Position numbers and translations under genes: made by a program
Shown here: piece by piece, positions 26,570-34,333 of the stretch
Layout of the letters: each line of letters opens with the position of its first letter
Numbering within the stretch: the first letter of the stretch is position 1
Source of the DNA: Lautropia sp.
GTDB lineage: Bacteria > Pseudomonadota > Gammaproteobacteria > Burkholderiales > Burkholderiaceae_E
Reading direction: 5' to 3'
DNA length: 64,000 bases
Assembly (NCBI GenBank): GCA_030527825.1
Contig: JAUNAC010000002.1
Span: forward strand, 320,001 to 384,000
The notes under the pieces: model-generated
Seen by the model: the letters and a program-made list of their open reading frames with translations, nothing else
The model's database searches: none
What the model was told of the DNA's origin: nothing

Positions 26570-27442
26570 ATGATCGTCTTGGGCGGTTTTGATCCATGGT
26601 TCTGGCTGGGCATGATGGCGGCAGGCCTGGCGGTTGCAATGGCTGCACTGGTGCTGTTACCCAGATCTGTGCAGGGACTTGCGGGCTATCGACGTCATTT
26701 TAAAGGCCGCGTGGGCCTTGGCATGAAAGACTTGCTTCTGTTCGTCGATGTGGATCGGCTGTTCCGGGCAAATCTGCTTGTCTGTATGGCGGCGAGTGCT
26801 CTCGTCTGGCTGGTGAGCGGATCGTTGTTTCTGGTGTTTCTGGTGATCGTGGTGGGAGGGGCATTGCCAGGCATGGTTGTATCCCGTTTGAATGAACGGC
26901 GGCGTTATCAGTTTGCACGACAGTTGCCTGATGCCATGATGCTGATCGCGGGTGCCGTTCGTGCGGGTGCTGGCATGACCCTCGCTTTGGGACAGATGGC
27001 TAGTGAGTTGCCTGCGCCGGGTGGGCAGGAGTTTGATCTCATGCTGCGTGAGCTGAGACTGGGGGTGACGCTGGAGAATGCCTTGATGAGTCTGGAGCGC
27101 CGGATGAACTGTGAAGATCTCAGGCTGTTCGGAGCGGCGGTGCGCATAGCGCATGAAAGCGGGGGAAATCTTGCAGAAACCCTGGAGCGCCTGGCGAATA
27201 CGATTCGCAAAAAGATGGCGCTGGAGGACAAGATTGTGGCGCTGACTGCACAGGGGCGAATGCAGGGCTGGGTCATGGTGCTTTTGCCGATCGGTGTTGG
27301 GATTGCGCTGTTTGCCATCGAGCCAGACAGCATGGCGCCTCTCCTTCACAGCTGGCAGGGATGGATCGTCTGCTCGGTAATCGCTGTTCTGGAGGTGGTG
27401 GGCTTGATGTTGATTCGCCGCGTTATGGCGATTGATATTTAG
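26570..27442 (+). CDS. tadB: Tad inner-membrane platform protein TadB
   Basis: 290 residues, with membrane helices at both ends and in the 65-105 region. A T2SSF/GSPII_F domain lies at about 110-240 (QLPDAMMLIAGAVRAGAGMT, SLERRMNCEDLRLFGAAVRI, GGNLAETLERLANTIR). With TadC it forms the inner-membrane platform on which CpaF acts. A GGAGG site precedes the ATG. tadC follows four bases after the stop. Confidence 0.9.
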   Translation: MIVLGGFDPWFWLGMMAAGLAVAMAALVLLPRSVQGLAGYRRHFKGRVGLGMKDLLLFVDVDRLFRANLLVCMAASALVWLVSGSLFLVFLVIVVGGALPGMVVSRLNERRRYQFARQLPDAMMLIAGAVRAGAGMTLALGQMASELPAPGGQEFDLMLRELRLGVTLENALMSLERRMNCEDLRLFGAAVRIAHESGGNLAETLERLANTIRKKMALEDKIVALTAQGRMQGWVMVLLPIGVGIALFAIEPDSMAPLLHSWQGWIVCSVIAVLEVVGLMLIRRVMAIDI

Positions 27443-27446
27443 GTGT

Positions 27447-28349
27447 ATGAACATGTCTGAATTTATGGCTTCTATATGGTTTTGGGGTGCGGCCGTTGCC
27501 TTGTTGCTGTGTGTATGGTTATTCATGTTGCTCGGACATCAGCTGGTGGGCGCGGTGCCCGCTCGTCAGGTGAACGAATATCATGATGCTCCTCCCCGTT
27601 ACTGGGCGATGCTTGGATGGGTGGGGCATGCACTGGCGTACTGGGTGAAGTCATGGATGCCGGCATCGTGGAGATCGCATTTGCAGGATAAGCTGCGCGT
27701 TGCCGGACTTGAATATTCACTGGTGCCAGAGTTGTTTGTAGCGGGTCAGATCGCGGCGGGTGTGGTTTCAGGTCTAGTGCTGCTGCTGATATGGTTCCCA
27801 CGTGGGTGGTCAGGGGTTCTGGTGCTTATCCTGGTGTCGGGGTTTTCGGCTGCTTTACCTGTCAGTTGGTTGCGTGATCAGGGCTTGCGACGCAAGCGGC
27901 AGATTTCAAAAGCATTTCCCTTCTATCTGGATATCATCACGCTGGCAATTGAGGCGGGCTCCAATATGACAGGTTCCTTTCAGCATGCCGTTGACAAGGG
28001 ACCAGGAGGCCCCCTGGCAGATGAGCTGCGGCGTGTTTTACGTGATATTCGGGCGGGAAGAAGTCGCGCCGAAGCTGTCAGGGCGCTTGCGGATAGGCTG
28101 AATATTCCGGCTGTTTCGAATTGGGTTGCTGCAATTTTGACCGCTGAAAAGCAGGGGGCAAGCCTTGGCCCGATTTTGCGGGCGCAGGCAGATCAGCGTC
28201 GCAATGAGCGATTCATGCAGGCAGAGGCCATGGCGCTGAAGGCGCCAGTCAAAATGCTCTTTCCATTAATTACATGCATTTTCCCCTGTACTTTCATCAT
28301 CGTATTCTTTCCGATCGCCATCCGGATTATGGGAGGTGGCCTATTGTGA
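27447..28349 (+). CDS. tadC: Tad inner-membrane platform protein TadC
   Basis: 300 residues with an N-terminal membrane helix, two further helices near 90-140, and a T2SSF domain (FPFYLDIITLAIEAGSNMTG, ADRLNIPAVSNWVAAILTAE, KAPVKMLFPLITCIFPCTFI). This is the second platform protein of the Tad machine. The ATG at 27447 is preceded by TAGGTG. Its stop overlaps the next start (TGATG). Confidence 0.9.
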   Translation: MNMSEFMASIWFWGAAVALLLCVWLFMLLGHQLVGAVPARQVNEYHDAPPRYWAMLGWVGHALAYWVKSWMPASWRSHLQDKLRVAGLEYSLVPELFVAGQIAAGVVSGLVLLLIWFPRGWSGVLVLILVSGFSAALPVSWLRDQGLRRKRQISKAFPFYLDIITLAIEAGSNMTGSFQHAVDKGPGGPLADELRRVLRDIRAGRSRAEAVRALADRLNIPAVSNWVAAILTAEKQGASLGPILRAQADQRRNERFMQAEAMALKAPVKMLFPLITCIFPCTFIIVFFPIAIRIMGGGLL

Positions 28350-28714
28350 TGATCGACAGGGATGAGTTCCGCACAGATTGCATTGGCATTGAGGTGCATC
28401 ATGCCAACACATGGTGGTGTCGCGCCCGAGGTCTGATTGGCCGCCCTCGACCTGGAAGGGGGGCCGGTATGTATTTCCCCCGGACATTTGCCGTGCACGG
28501 CATTGGCATGTTCAGGGCGTTGGATGTGCTATTTGTGGACCGGAACAACCATGTCCTGAGTTGCCGCAGGCTCTTGCCTTTCGGGATGTGTTTTTGTTGG
28601 TCTGCCAGTGCCGTGCTGGAAATGCGTGCGGGAGAGATCGCGCGCCTGGGCATTCGCCCTGGAGACCGGCTGCGATTAATGAGGACGGAGAACATGTTCG
28701 TTGATGTCTCCTAG
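28349..28714 (+). CDS. DUF192 family protein
   Basis: 121 residues, almost entirely one DUF192 domain: RARGLIGRPR, HGIGMFRALDVLFVDR, SASAVLEMRAGEIARLGIRP, GDRLRL. DUF192 proteins are small beta-rich proteins of unknown biochemical function, often exported, but no signal peptide is seen here. GGAGG lies upstream and the start overlaps the tadC stop by one base, so it is translated as part of the pilus operon. DUF192 genes inside Tad clusters occur in other proteobacteria. What it contributes is unknown. Confidence 0.85.
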   Translation: MIDRDEFRTDCIGIEVHHANTWWCRARGLIGRPRPGRGAGMYFPRTFAVHGIGMFRALDVLFVDRNNHVLSCRRLLPFGMCFCWSASAVLEMRAGEIARLGIRPGDRLRLMRTENMFVDVS

Positions 28715-28781
28715 GCAATCTGATGGATAGTTGTTGATTTGGCTTGTTGATAGGTGATCGTATCGATTTAAGGAGTATTTC

Positions 28782-29726
28782 ATGCAATCAAGGACTGTGT
28801 GTTCGATGCGGTTTACACGGCGTGTCTGGTGTCTGTCTGGAGGGGTTGCGTTTGCGATGATGGCATTGCCGGCTGCGCACGCCGCTTATGGTGACAGGGA
28901 TGTTCATTCCGCTCCCGTATCTGCCCAGGTGCCGATGCAGTTATCCAGACCAGCGCTTGTCATGCCAGCGACTGCGCCATCCAGTCAGGCGCTGCGTCAG
29001 TATTTTGATGAGGCGGAGCGCTGTTATGGGAAAAGAGATGACGTGACGGCGCTGAGAATTTTTTCATCCCTGGTCGAGTTGGCTCCTGATTATCGACAGC
29101 AGTCCTGGTTCAGGTTGGGCAATATCCATCAGCGGATGGGGTCTGTTGGCCAGGCGCTGGACGCGTATCGGCATCTTTTGCCGACCGGCAGTGACGGTGA
29201 TCTGGCCACCCCGGCTCATCCCGATTCGCGTCCGGCCTTGCGTTCATTTGGCACTGATCGAAATGCGGCCGGTATGCGGCGAAAAACGGATACCCTTGAT
29301 GTGCATAAGAAAGCAGTGGCGCTAAAAGGCATGGTCAATCTGATCATGCTGTCTATGCAGCAGACGCAGTCGGCGATGGATTATTTGTCTGCGTTGCTGA
29401 GTGATCCGTCGGTGGCTCAGGCTGCGGGCTTTGGTGAGGCGGAAAAGGGTGCGTTATGGAGTGGCATTCATTCTCAGCTTCGGGAGCTGCAGCGCGTGTC
29501 CTCGCATGCGACAGCCCGCGTGGCTGTGGCGGATAGAACCAGATCCACGTTGACGTCTGCGCTCAATGCAGACGCGTCCGGGCAGAATGTGCCGCGGTCA
29601 GTGGCGGCCACGTTGCCGGATCATTCTGTCATGCCATCAGGGCACTTCTCATCGACACGCCGTCCAAAGATCGAATACCTGGCAAATGCGCCGGGTGGTG
29701 TCAAGAAATCTGTAGAGATCCGCTGA
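28782..29726 (+). CDS. TadD-like TPR protein
   Basis: 314 residues with a signal peptide (CLSGGVAFAMMALPAAHA). TPR-like helices occur at about 70-130 (YFDEAERCYGKRDDVTALRI, SWFRLGNIHQRMGSVGQALD), followed by a helical middle and a Ser/Arg-rich tail. TadD is the TPR lipoprotein or periplasmic protein required for Tad pilus biogenesis. Here no lipobox is seen, and only about two TPRs are recognisable. AGGAG precedes the ATG. Assigned from domain type and position. Confidence 0.72.
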   Translation: MQSRTVCSMRFTRRVWCLSGGVAFAMMALPAAHAAYGDRDVHSAPVSAQVPMQLSRPALVMPATAPSSQALRQYFDEAERCYGKRDDVTALRIFSSLVELAPDYRQQSWFRLGNIHQRMGSVGQALDAYRHLLPTGSDGDLATPAHPDSRPALRSFGTDRNAAGMRRKTDTLDVHKKAVALKGMVNLIMLSMQQTQSAMDYLSALLSDPSVAQAAGFGEAEKGALWSGIHSQLRELQRVSSHATARVAVADRTRSTLTSALNADASGQNVPRSVAATLPDHSVMPSGHFSSTRRPKIEYLANAPGGVKKSVEIR

Positions 29727-29816
29727 TCGCTTGATGGTTGTTGCGGTACGGATCCAGGGGGCCCATGAATGTGTGAGCCAGATACTTTCAAGGGGTGTTG
29801 TGAGGGGGGAGCAAAT

Positions 29817-31028
29817 ATGTCCTTTCGGTCGTGGTACATGACAGCGCCTGTAAAAGCTTGCAGCGTGATGGCTGGCGCAGATCCTGATCATGGCGCTCAC
29901 GCCGTCTGTCGTGGCGTGGGGCGAGGCAGTGCAGGCAGGTCAGTCCAGAAAGGTGTTTCCCTGGTGGAAATGATTGTGGCAGTGCCGGTGTTGCTGCTGC
30001 TGGGTATGGCTGTCATTCAGATGATCCTGATTTTTCATGCGCGCCAATCAGTGACTTATGCGCTGCAGGAGGCCGTCCGTCAGGGCGCTGTTGAGCATGC
30101 GGATGAGCACGCCATTACGCAGGGATTTGCCCGAGGACTGGTGCCGTGGCTGTATGGGGCAAACAGTTTGAGTGATAAGATGCTGAAGGAAAAGGAGGCG
30201 ATGCTGCATGTTGCGAAGGCACGAGTGCAGCGCTGGCTGGTCTTGGAGCAGTTGTCCCCTACCCGTGAAAGTTTTGAGGACTGGTCTGTACCGGCACGAG
30301 ATCCGTTTGGTGAGATCATCGCGGGTCAACGAGAGATTCCCAATGATAATCTGGACAGTCGTCGGGAGAGGTCTGTGCCTGCGACGGGTATCGTGGGATA
30401 CGCTGGATCGGCGCCGATCGGTCGTCAATCGGGTCAGACGCTGGCTGATGCGAATTTGTTGCGTGTCGAAGCTACCTACGGCGTGCCGCTGGTGGTGCCG
30501 GGCATATCGCGGCTGTTTCTGAAGGCTATGCGTGCCTGGTACGGTTGTGAGTCGACGGCAGGCGCGCTTGCCAATGCGGCTGCGGGCGACAGGCAGTGTC
30601 TGTATTATTTGCAGGGAAGGATTCCCATCAGGGTCGTGGCCATGACCAGGATGATGTCACCAGCCCGACCTTCTCCACTGTTGAGTGCCACTGTGTCATC
30701 ACATGTGTCCCCTGGACAGGTGGCCACTAGCCAGGGCTCAGGTGAGATACGTCCGCTGCCGGTACGTGAAGCGTATATCAGCCATACCGGGCCAGCCCCA
30801 CATCGTTCTGATTCCGCTGATTTTCATTCTGTCGATGAAGGGCCGGTCCGCTGGGGGTCAACGACACCGGTCAGTGTGTCGGGGGGCGTCCTGGCTGCAG
30901 GGCTATCCCGGCAGGAGGATATCCCTGGCGAGTCCTTCGCGACGCCAGTGTCCGTAGACCAGGCCGATCAGGTGGCAGGCGAGATGCTAAAACCCGATCA
31001 TCCGTCCATTTGTCTTGATGGAACATAA
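29817..31028 (+). CDS. TadE-like pseudopilin with long C-terminal domain
   Basis: 403 residues from the ATG at 29817, which has GGGGAG upstream. The leader VQKG/VSLVEMIVAVPVLLLLGM has Gly46 at the cleavage point and Glu51 at +5, then one helix and ARQSVTYALQEAVRQGAVEHA, a typical TadE segment. The remaining ~330 residues are periplasmic and include YGVPLVVPGISRLFLKAMRA and a CESTAG ... DRQC cysteine pair. The final ~120 residues look disordered. It is the last gene of the locus on this strand, and the opposite-strand transglycosylase begins 98 bases on. Confidence 0.72.
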   Translation: MSFRSWYMTAPVKACSVMAGADPDHGAHAVCRGVGRGSAGRSVQKGVSLVEMIVAVPVLLLLGMAVIQMILIFHARQSVTYALQEAVRQGAVEHADEHAITQGFARGLVPWLYGANSLSDKMLKEKEAMLHVAKARVQRWLVLEQLSPTRESFEDWSVPARDPFGEIIAGQREIPNDNLDSRRERSVPATGIVGYAGSAPIGRQSGQTLADANLLRVEATYGVPLVVPGISRLFLKAMRAWYGCESTAGALANAAAGDRQCLYYLQGRIPIRVVAMTRMMSPARPSPLLSATVSSHVSPGQVATSQGSGEIRPLPVREAYISHTGPAPHRSDSADFHSVDEGPVRWGSTTPVSVSGGVLAAGLSRQEDIPGESFATPVSVDQADQVAGEMLKPDHPSICLDGT

Positions 31029-31126
31029 ACGTAGCCGGGATGCCGTGGTCAGGACAATGGCAATGCAAGGGATGTGTCTTGTATGGTCCAGAGGTGGAGT
31101 GGACAGCAAGAGGTATGCCCTGTATG

Positions 31127-32497
31127 TCAGCCGTCGTGGCCGCCCCGCGATGCGGGCTGGCTGGAGGATACGGTTGTATCTGAAGATTTGCCAGGGTTTC
31201 TGTTGAAAATGCCGCTGCTGGTGGTTGCAGACGGATCATAGGGATGAAAATCAAAGGGGTAAGCGGCCCGGATGCGCTGGACATAGGCGAGTGTTTCGGC
31301 ATAGGGCGGAACGCCGTTATATCGGTCCACGGCACCTTCACCGGCGTTATAGGCTGCGAGTACCAGGCTGACATCACCCCGGTAGTAGTTGAGCAGCCAG
31401 CGGAGATAAGCCATTCCACCACGAATGTTCTGCACTGGATCCATGATGTCCTTGATACCAAAGCGCTCAGCGGTTTCTGGAAGAATTTGCATAAGTCCAA
31501 AGGCATTGCGATCCGAGCGGGCGTTAGGATTGAATGCGGATTCGGTGGACATGACGGCCAGGACGAGGCGGGGGTCGAGTTTGTAGTTTTTGGCTTCTGC
31601 GATGACGTGGTTAACAATTTTGGTTCGGGCGGCGCCTGCTACCGGATTGCGGCTGAAGGCTGTGTGTTTACTGAGTGCTGCAAGTTCGGCGACGCTGGCT
31701 GACCGCTCAGCGGAGCCTTTTTCGACAACACTACCTTTTACGCAGCCGGGTAGGATCTCTTTGCCTGTTTTGTAGCGCTGAGATAGATCCTGCGCAATGT
31801 CACTGCCAAATTGAGCGGCTCGCTGAAAGAGGGTGGCGGCGATGTCATGGTTACGCGACACCCCCTTGCCTTCTTCGTAGATCCAGCCCAAGCGTACCAT
31901 GGCATCAGGATATCCACCCCGGGCAGCTTCGCAGTACAGGGACTGGGCACGATCGTAATCAGGTTTTCCAGAGAATCCGGATTCAGACAACATGCCTTGC
32001 TGGACTAGATCGCGGTAATGTTCAATGGGATTGATGTCCTTACGCACCACTTTCTGGGTAAAAGATGGCAGTTTGACGGTATCTCTAATATGGCGTGTGT
32101 TGGCCTTGGTATTTCCAGCTAGTGGCCAGGCGTCGTCTTTGCCTGGACGGATTTTTTTCTGTAGTGCGGCACTAGGTTGAGCTTGTCCAGGAATTGCTAC
32201 GTTGCTAGATCGGCTATTGAATCCGGATGCTCGATAGCTATTGTAAGACTGATTGCGCCTATCCATTTCGTAGGTGCCACGTCCAGCCCGTCCGGACGAC
32301 CAGTTACCGCTAGGTGCGGCAAGTGCACCACGGCTACCCTGGTAGTAGGTACTACCCGTGGCGCCATTTGCGCCAGTCGGGGAACCGACGGGACCTCCGA
32401 TGGGACCTCCCGTCTGTGCAGCTGTATAGTGGCAGAGGAGCAGGAGAGTGGAGCCCAGCAAGAAATTGGGGCGCAGGGGAACCCATGCGGAGATCAT
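31127..32497 (-). CDS. Sel1-repeat lytic transglycosylase
   Basis: 456 residues. A signal peptide (NFLLGSTLLLLCHYTAAQ) is followed by a Gly/Ser/Asn-rich low-complexity region to about 130. Two Sel1-like repeats lie around 185-250 (YDRAQSLYCEAARGGYPDAM, RLGWIYEEGKGVSRNHDIAA), and an SLT catalytic domain around 300-420. The catalytic Glu is E319 in STESAFNP; GLMQILPETAERFG and AAYNAGEGAVDRY are the other SLT motifs. It would cut the glycan of peptidoglycan in the periplasm. It converges on the Tad-like locus, so it may open the wall for the pilus. ATG at 32497 chosen over TTG at 32503 because AGAGGTGG lies upstream. Confidence 0.88.
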   Translation of the reverse strand: MISAWVPLRPNFLLGSTLLLLCHYTAAQTGGPIGGPVGSPTGANGATGSTYYQGSRGALAAPSGNWSSGRAGRGTYEMDRRNQSYNSYRASGFNSRSSNVAIPGQAQPSAALQKKIRPGKDDAWPLAGNTKANTRHIRDTVKLPSFTQKVVRKDINPIEHYRDLVQQGMLSESGFSGKPDYDRAQSLYCEAARGGYPDAMVRLGWIYEEGKGVSRNHDIAATLFQRAAQFGSDIAQDLSQRYKTGKEILPGCVKGSVVEKGSAERSASVAELAALSKHTAFSRNPVAGAARTKIVNHVIAEAKNYKLDPRLVLAVMSTESAFNPNARSDRNAFGLMQILPETAERFGIKDIMDPVQNIRGGMAYLRWLLNYYRGDVSLVLAAYNAGEGAVDRYNGVPPYAETLAYVQRIRAAYPFDFHPYDPSATTSSGIFNRNPGKSSDTTVSSSQPASRGGHDG

Positions 32498-32671
32498 TGC
32501 CAAGAGACCACCTCTAGTGTGGGATCTGCCCGAAGGAAGGTCACCCGGGCTCGGAGACGGCGAAACAGCGCATTCAATAGGGCGTACCGTCTGTTGATGA
32601 TAAAGTCGGCCCGCCCCACTCTCCTATTTTAGCGCATGTGCTGGCAAGGGGGTATGAGTGCAAGCCTTGCT

Positions 32672-34039
32672 TTAGCGCATGTGGTGTTTGGCCAGAAGAT
32701 CATAGAGTGTTGGGCGGCTTACACCAAGCGTGAGCGCAGCCTTGGCAATATTGTCGTTGGCATCTTTCAGCGCCCTGATGATGGCGTCGCGTTCGGCTTC
32801 ATCACGGGCATGTTTGATGGTGACTGGCGGCAGGGTTTCGTTGGCCGGCAGGCCCAGGTCACTGGCCTGGATGACGACGCTGTCGGTGGTCAGTATGGCC
32901 TGCTGGATAATGTTGCGCAGTTCGGTGACGTTGCCATGCCAAGAGTAGCGGCTGATGGCTACTAATGCATCGTCAGAGAGCACCATGCGGGCTGTATCCG
33001 GCTGCTGTGTGTGGGCCTGATTGAGCAGCCACTGGGCCAGCTCGCGGGCGTCATCCCCCCTCTGGCGCAGGGGGGGAAGACACAGGTGAACCTGGCCGAG
33101 CCGGTCGTAGAGGTCCCGACGGAACTGGCCTTCCACGATCCGGTTGCCCAAGGCGGGACTGGCGATGCTGATGATTTGGGGCAGGGTATTGACGTCTTTC
33201 CAGCGGGTTTCGCTGTTGTGGATCAGGTAAAGGAGCTCCGTCTGGATGGTGGGATCGAGTTGTTCGATGTTTTCCAGGATGATGATCGGCTGGCCCGCCC
33301 CCTGATATTCGGTGGAGGCTTGACGGAATGCGACTTCGATATCTATACCGCGGGTGTAGCGGCTGCAGCTGATGATGGGGGGCATCGGTACGGGGGGCAG
33401 TTGCGTGCTGTCGGTGCCAGGGCGATGGCCGTTGTATTGGGCAAAATAATGTGCCAAGGTCTTTCGGCCGGTGCCGGGTTCGCCCTGGATCAGGATCCGC
33501 AGATTGTGGCCGAGCAGGCGACGTGCGCGTTTGACTACTCGGCGCATGGCGGCATCACTGCTCATTAAACCGGGAATCAGCTCGTTGAGCGGGCGAACTT
33601 TGGTCAGGCTGATATTGTGCAAGCGGATTTGCTGCAGTCGTCGGGCGCGCTGGACTGCGTAAGCAAGCATCTGGGTATCGGAGGGATAGGCGAGAACATC
33701 GTAGATATTGGGCAGCAGGAGTTGTCCGGCCAGATAGTCATCTGTTGCGCCAATGGCAATGATCTTGGCGTTGGGGCGGGCCGCCGTAAGCTGGCGGCAG
33801 GCATCGACCGGGGAACTGGCTTGCGGGCCGCCGTGGGTACCAAAGTCGAGCACAATGACGTCGACATCCGCTGTATGCAGTTTGACAATTGCCTTCTTGA
33901 TCCCCTGAATAAACAGGGCGTCTCTGGCCAGAGGTGTGTGCTGCAGGCCGATGGCATGTTCAGGTGAAAGTTCTACGATCATCAGCTGCTTGTTGCTCAT
34001 GGACAGAATGTGTAGTCGTCTAGGTGTCGGGTATTCCAT
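32672..34039 (-). CDS. Degenerate sigma54-activator-like response regulator
   Basis: Up to 455 residues (ATG at 34039; an ATG at 34000 gives 442). The N-terminal receiver-like domain (about 17-135) keeps a candidate Asp65 (VIVLDFG), but the switch Lys before Pro is Tyr118. The AAA+ domain (about 155-385) reads GEPGTGRKT where activators have GESGTGKE. The GAFTGA sigma54-contact loop is missing and Walker B is IIILENIE. The arginine-finger region FRRDLYDRLGQVHLCLPPLR is intact. A Fis-type HTH ends the protein (NIAKAALTLGVSRPTLYDLL). It probably binds DNA but cannot activate sigma54 in the usual way. It resembles PrsR-like regulators in layout. Confidence 0.82.
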   Translation of the reverse strand: MEYPTPRRLHILSMSNKQLMIVELSPEHAIGLQHTPLARDALFIQGIKKAIVKLHTADVDVIVLDFGTHGGPQASSPVDACRQLTAARPNAKIIAIGATDDYLAGQLLLPNIYDVLAYPSDTQMLAYAVQRARRLQQIRLHNISLTKVRPLNELIPGLMSSDAAMRRVVKRARRLLGHNLRILIQGEPGTGRKTLAHYFAQYNGHRPGTDSTQLPPVPMPPIISCSRYTRGIDIEVAFRQASTEYQGAGQPIIILENIEQLDPTIQTELLYLIHNSETRWKDVNTLPQIISIASPALGNRIVEGQFRRDLYDRLGQVHLCLPPLRQRGDDARELAQWLLNQAHTQQPDTARMVLSDDALVAISRYSWHGNVTELRNIIQQAILTTDSVVIQASDLGLPANETLPPVTIKHARDEAERDAIIRALKDANDNIAKAALTLGVSRPTLYDLLAKHHMR

Positions 34040-34333
34040 CAGAAAGGAAATTTCGGCCGAAGGACATACTGCACGCTTCAGTCATGGTCAATATTGGCAG
34101 AATGATATTTGTTGCATTGTGTTGTTAGCGTTGCGCGAGTGATGGCGTACTTTTGTCAGCCAATGTGAGAACTATTGTGAAATGTATGAATTTCTCAGTC
34201 GCCTGCTTTGAGAGATAGGCTCTTTATTTGGGGTCATCACGCGGTGGCCATTTATAGGAGGTGACGGCTATTGTGTAGATTCCTGCGCGATGGTGTGTAA
34301 CATCGAATGGATGACGGTAGGTGAGGGAGAGCC

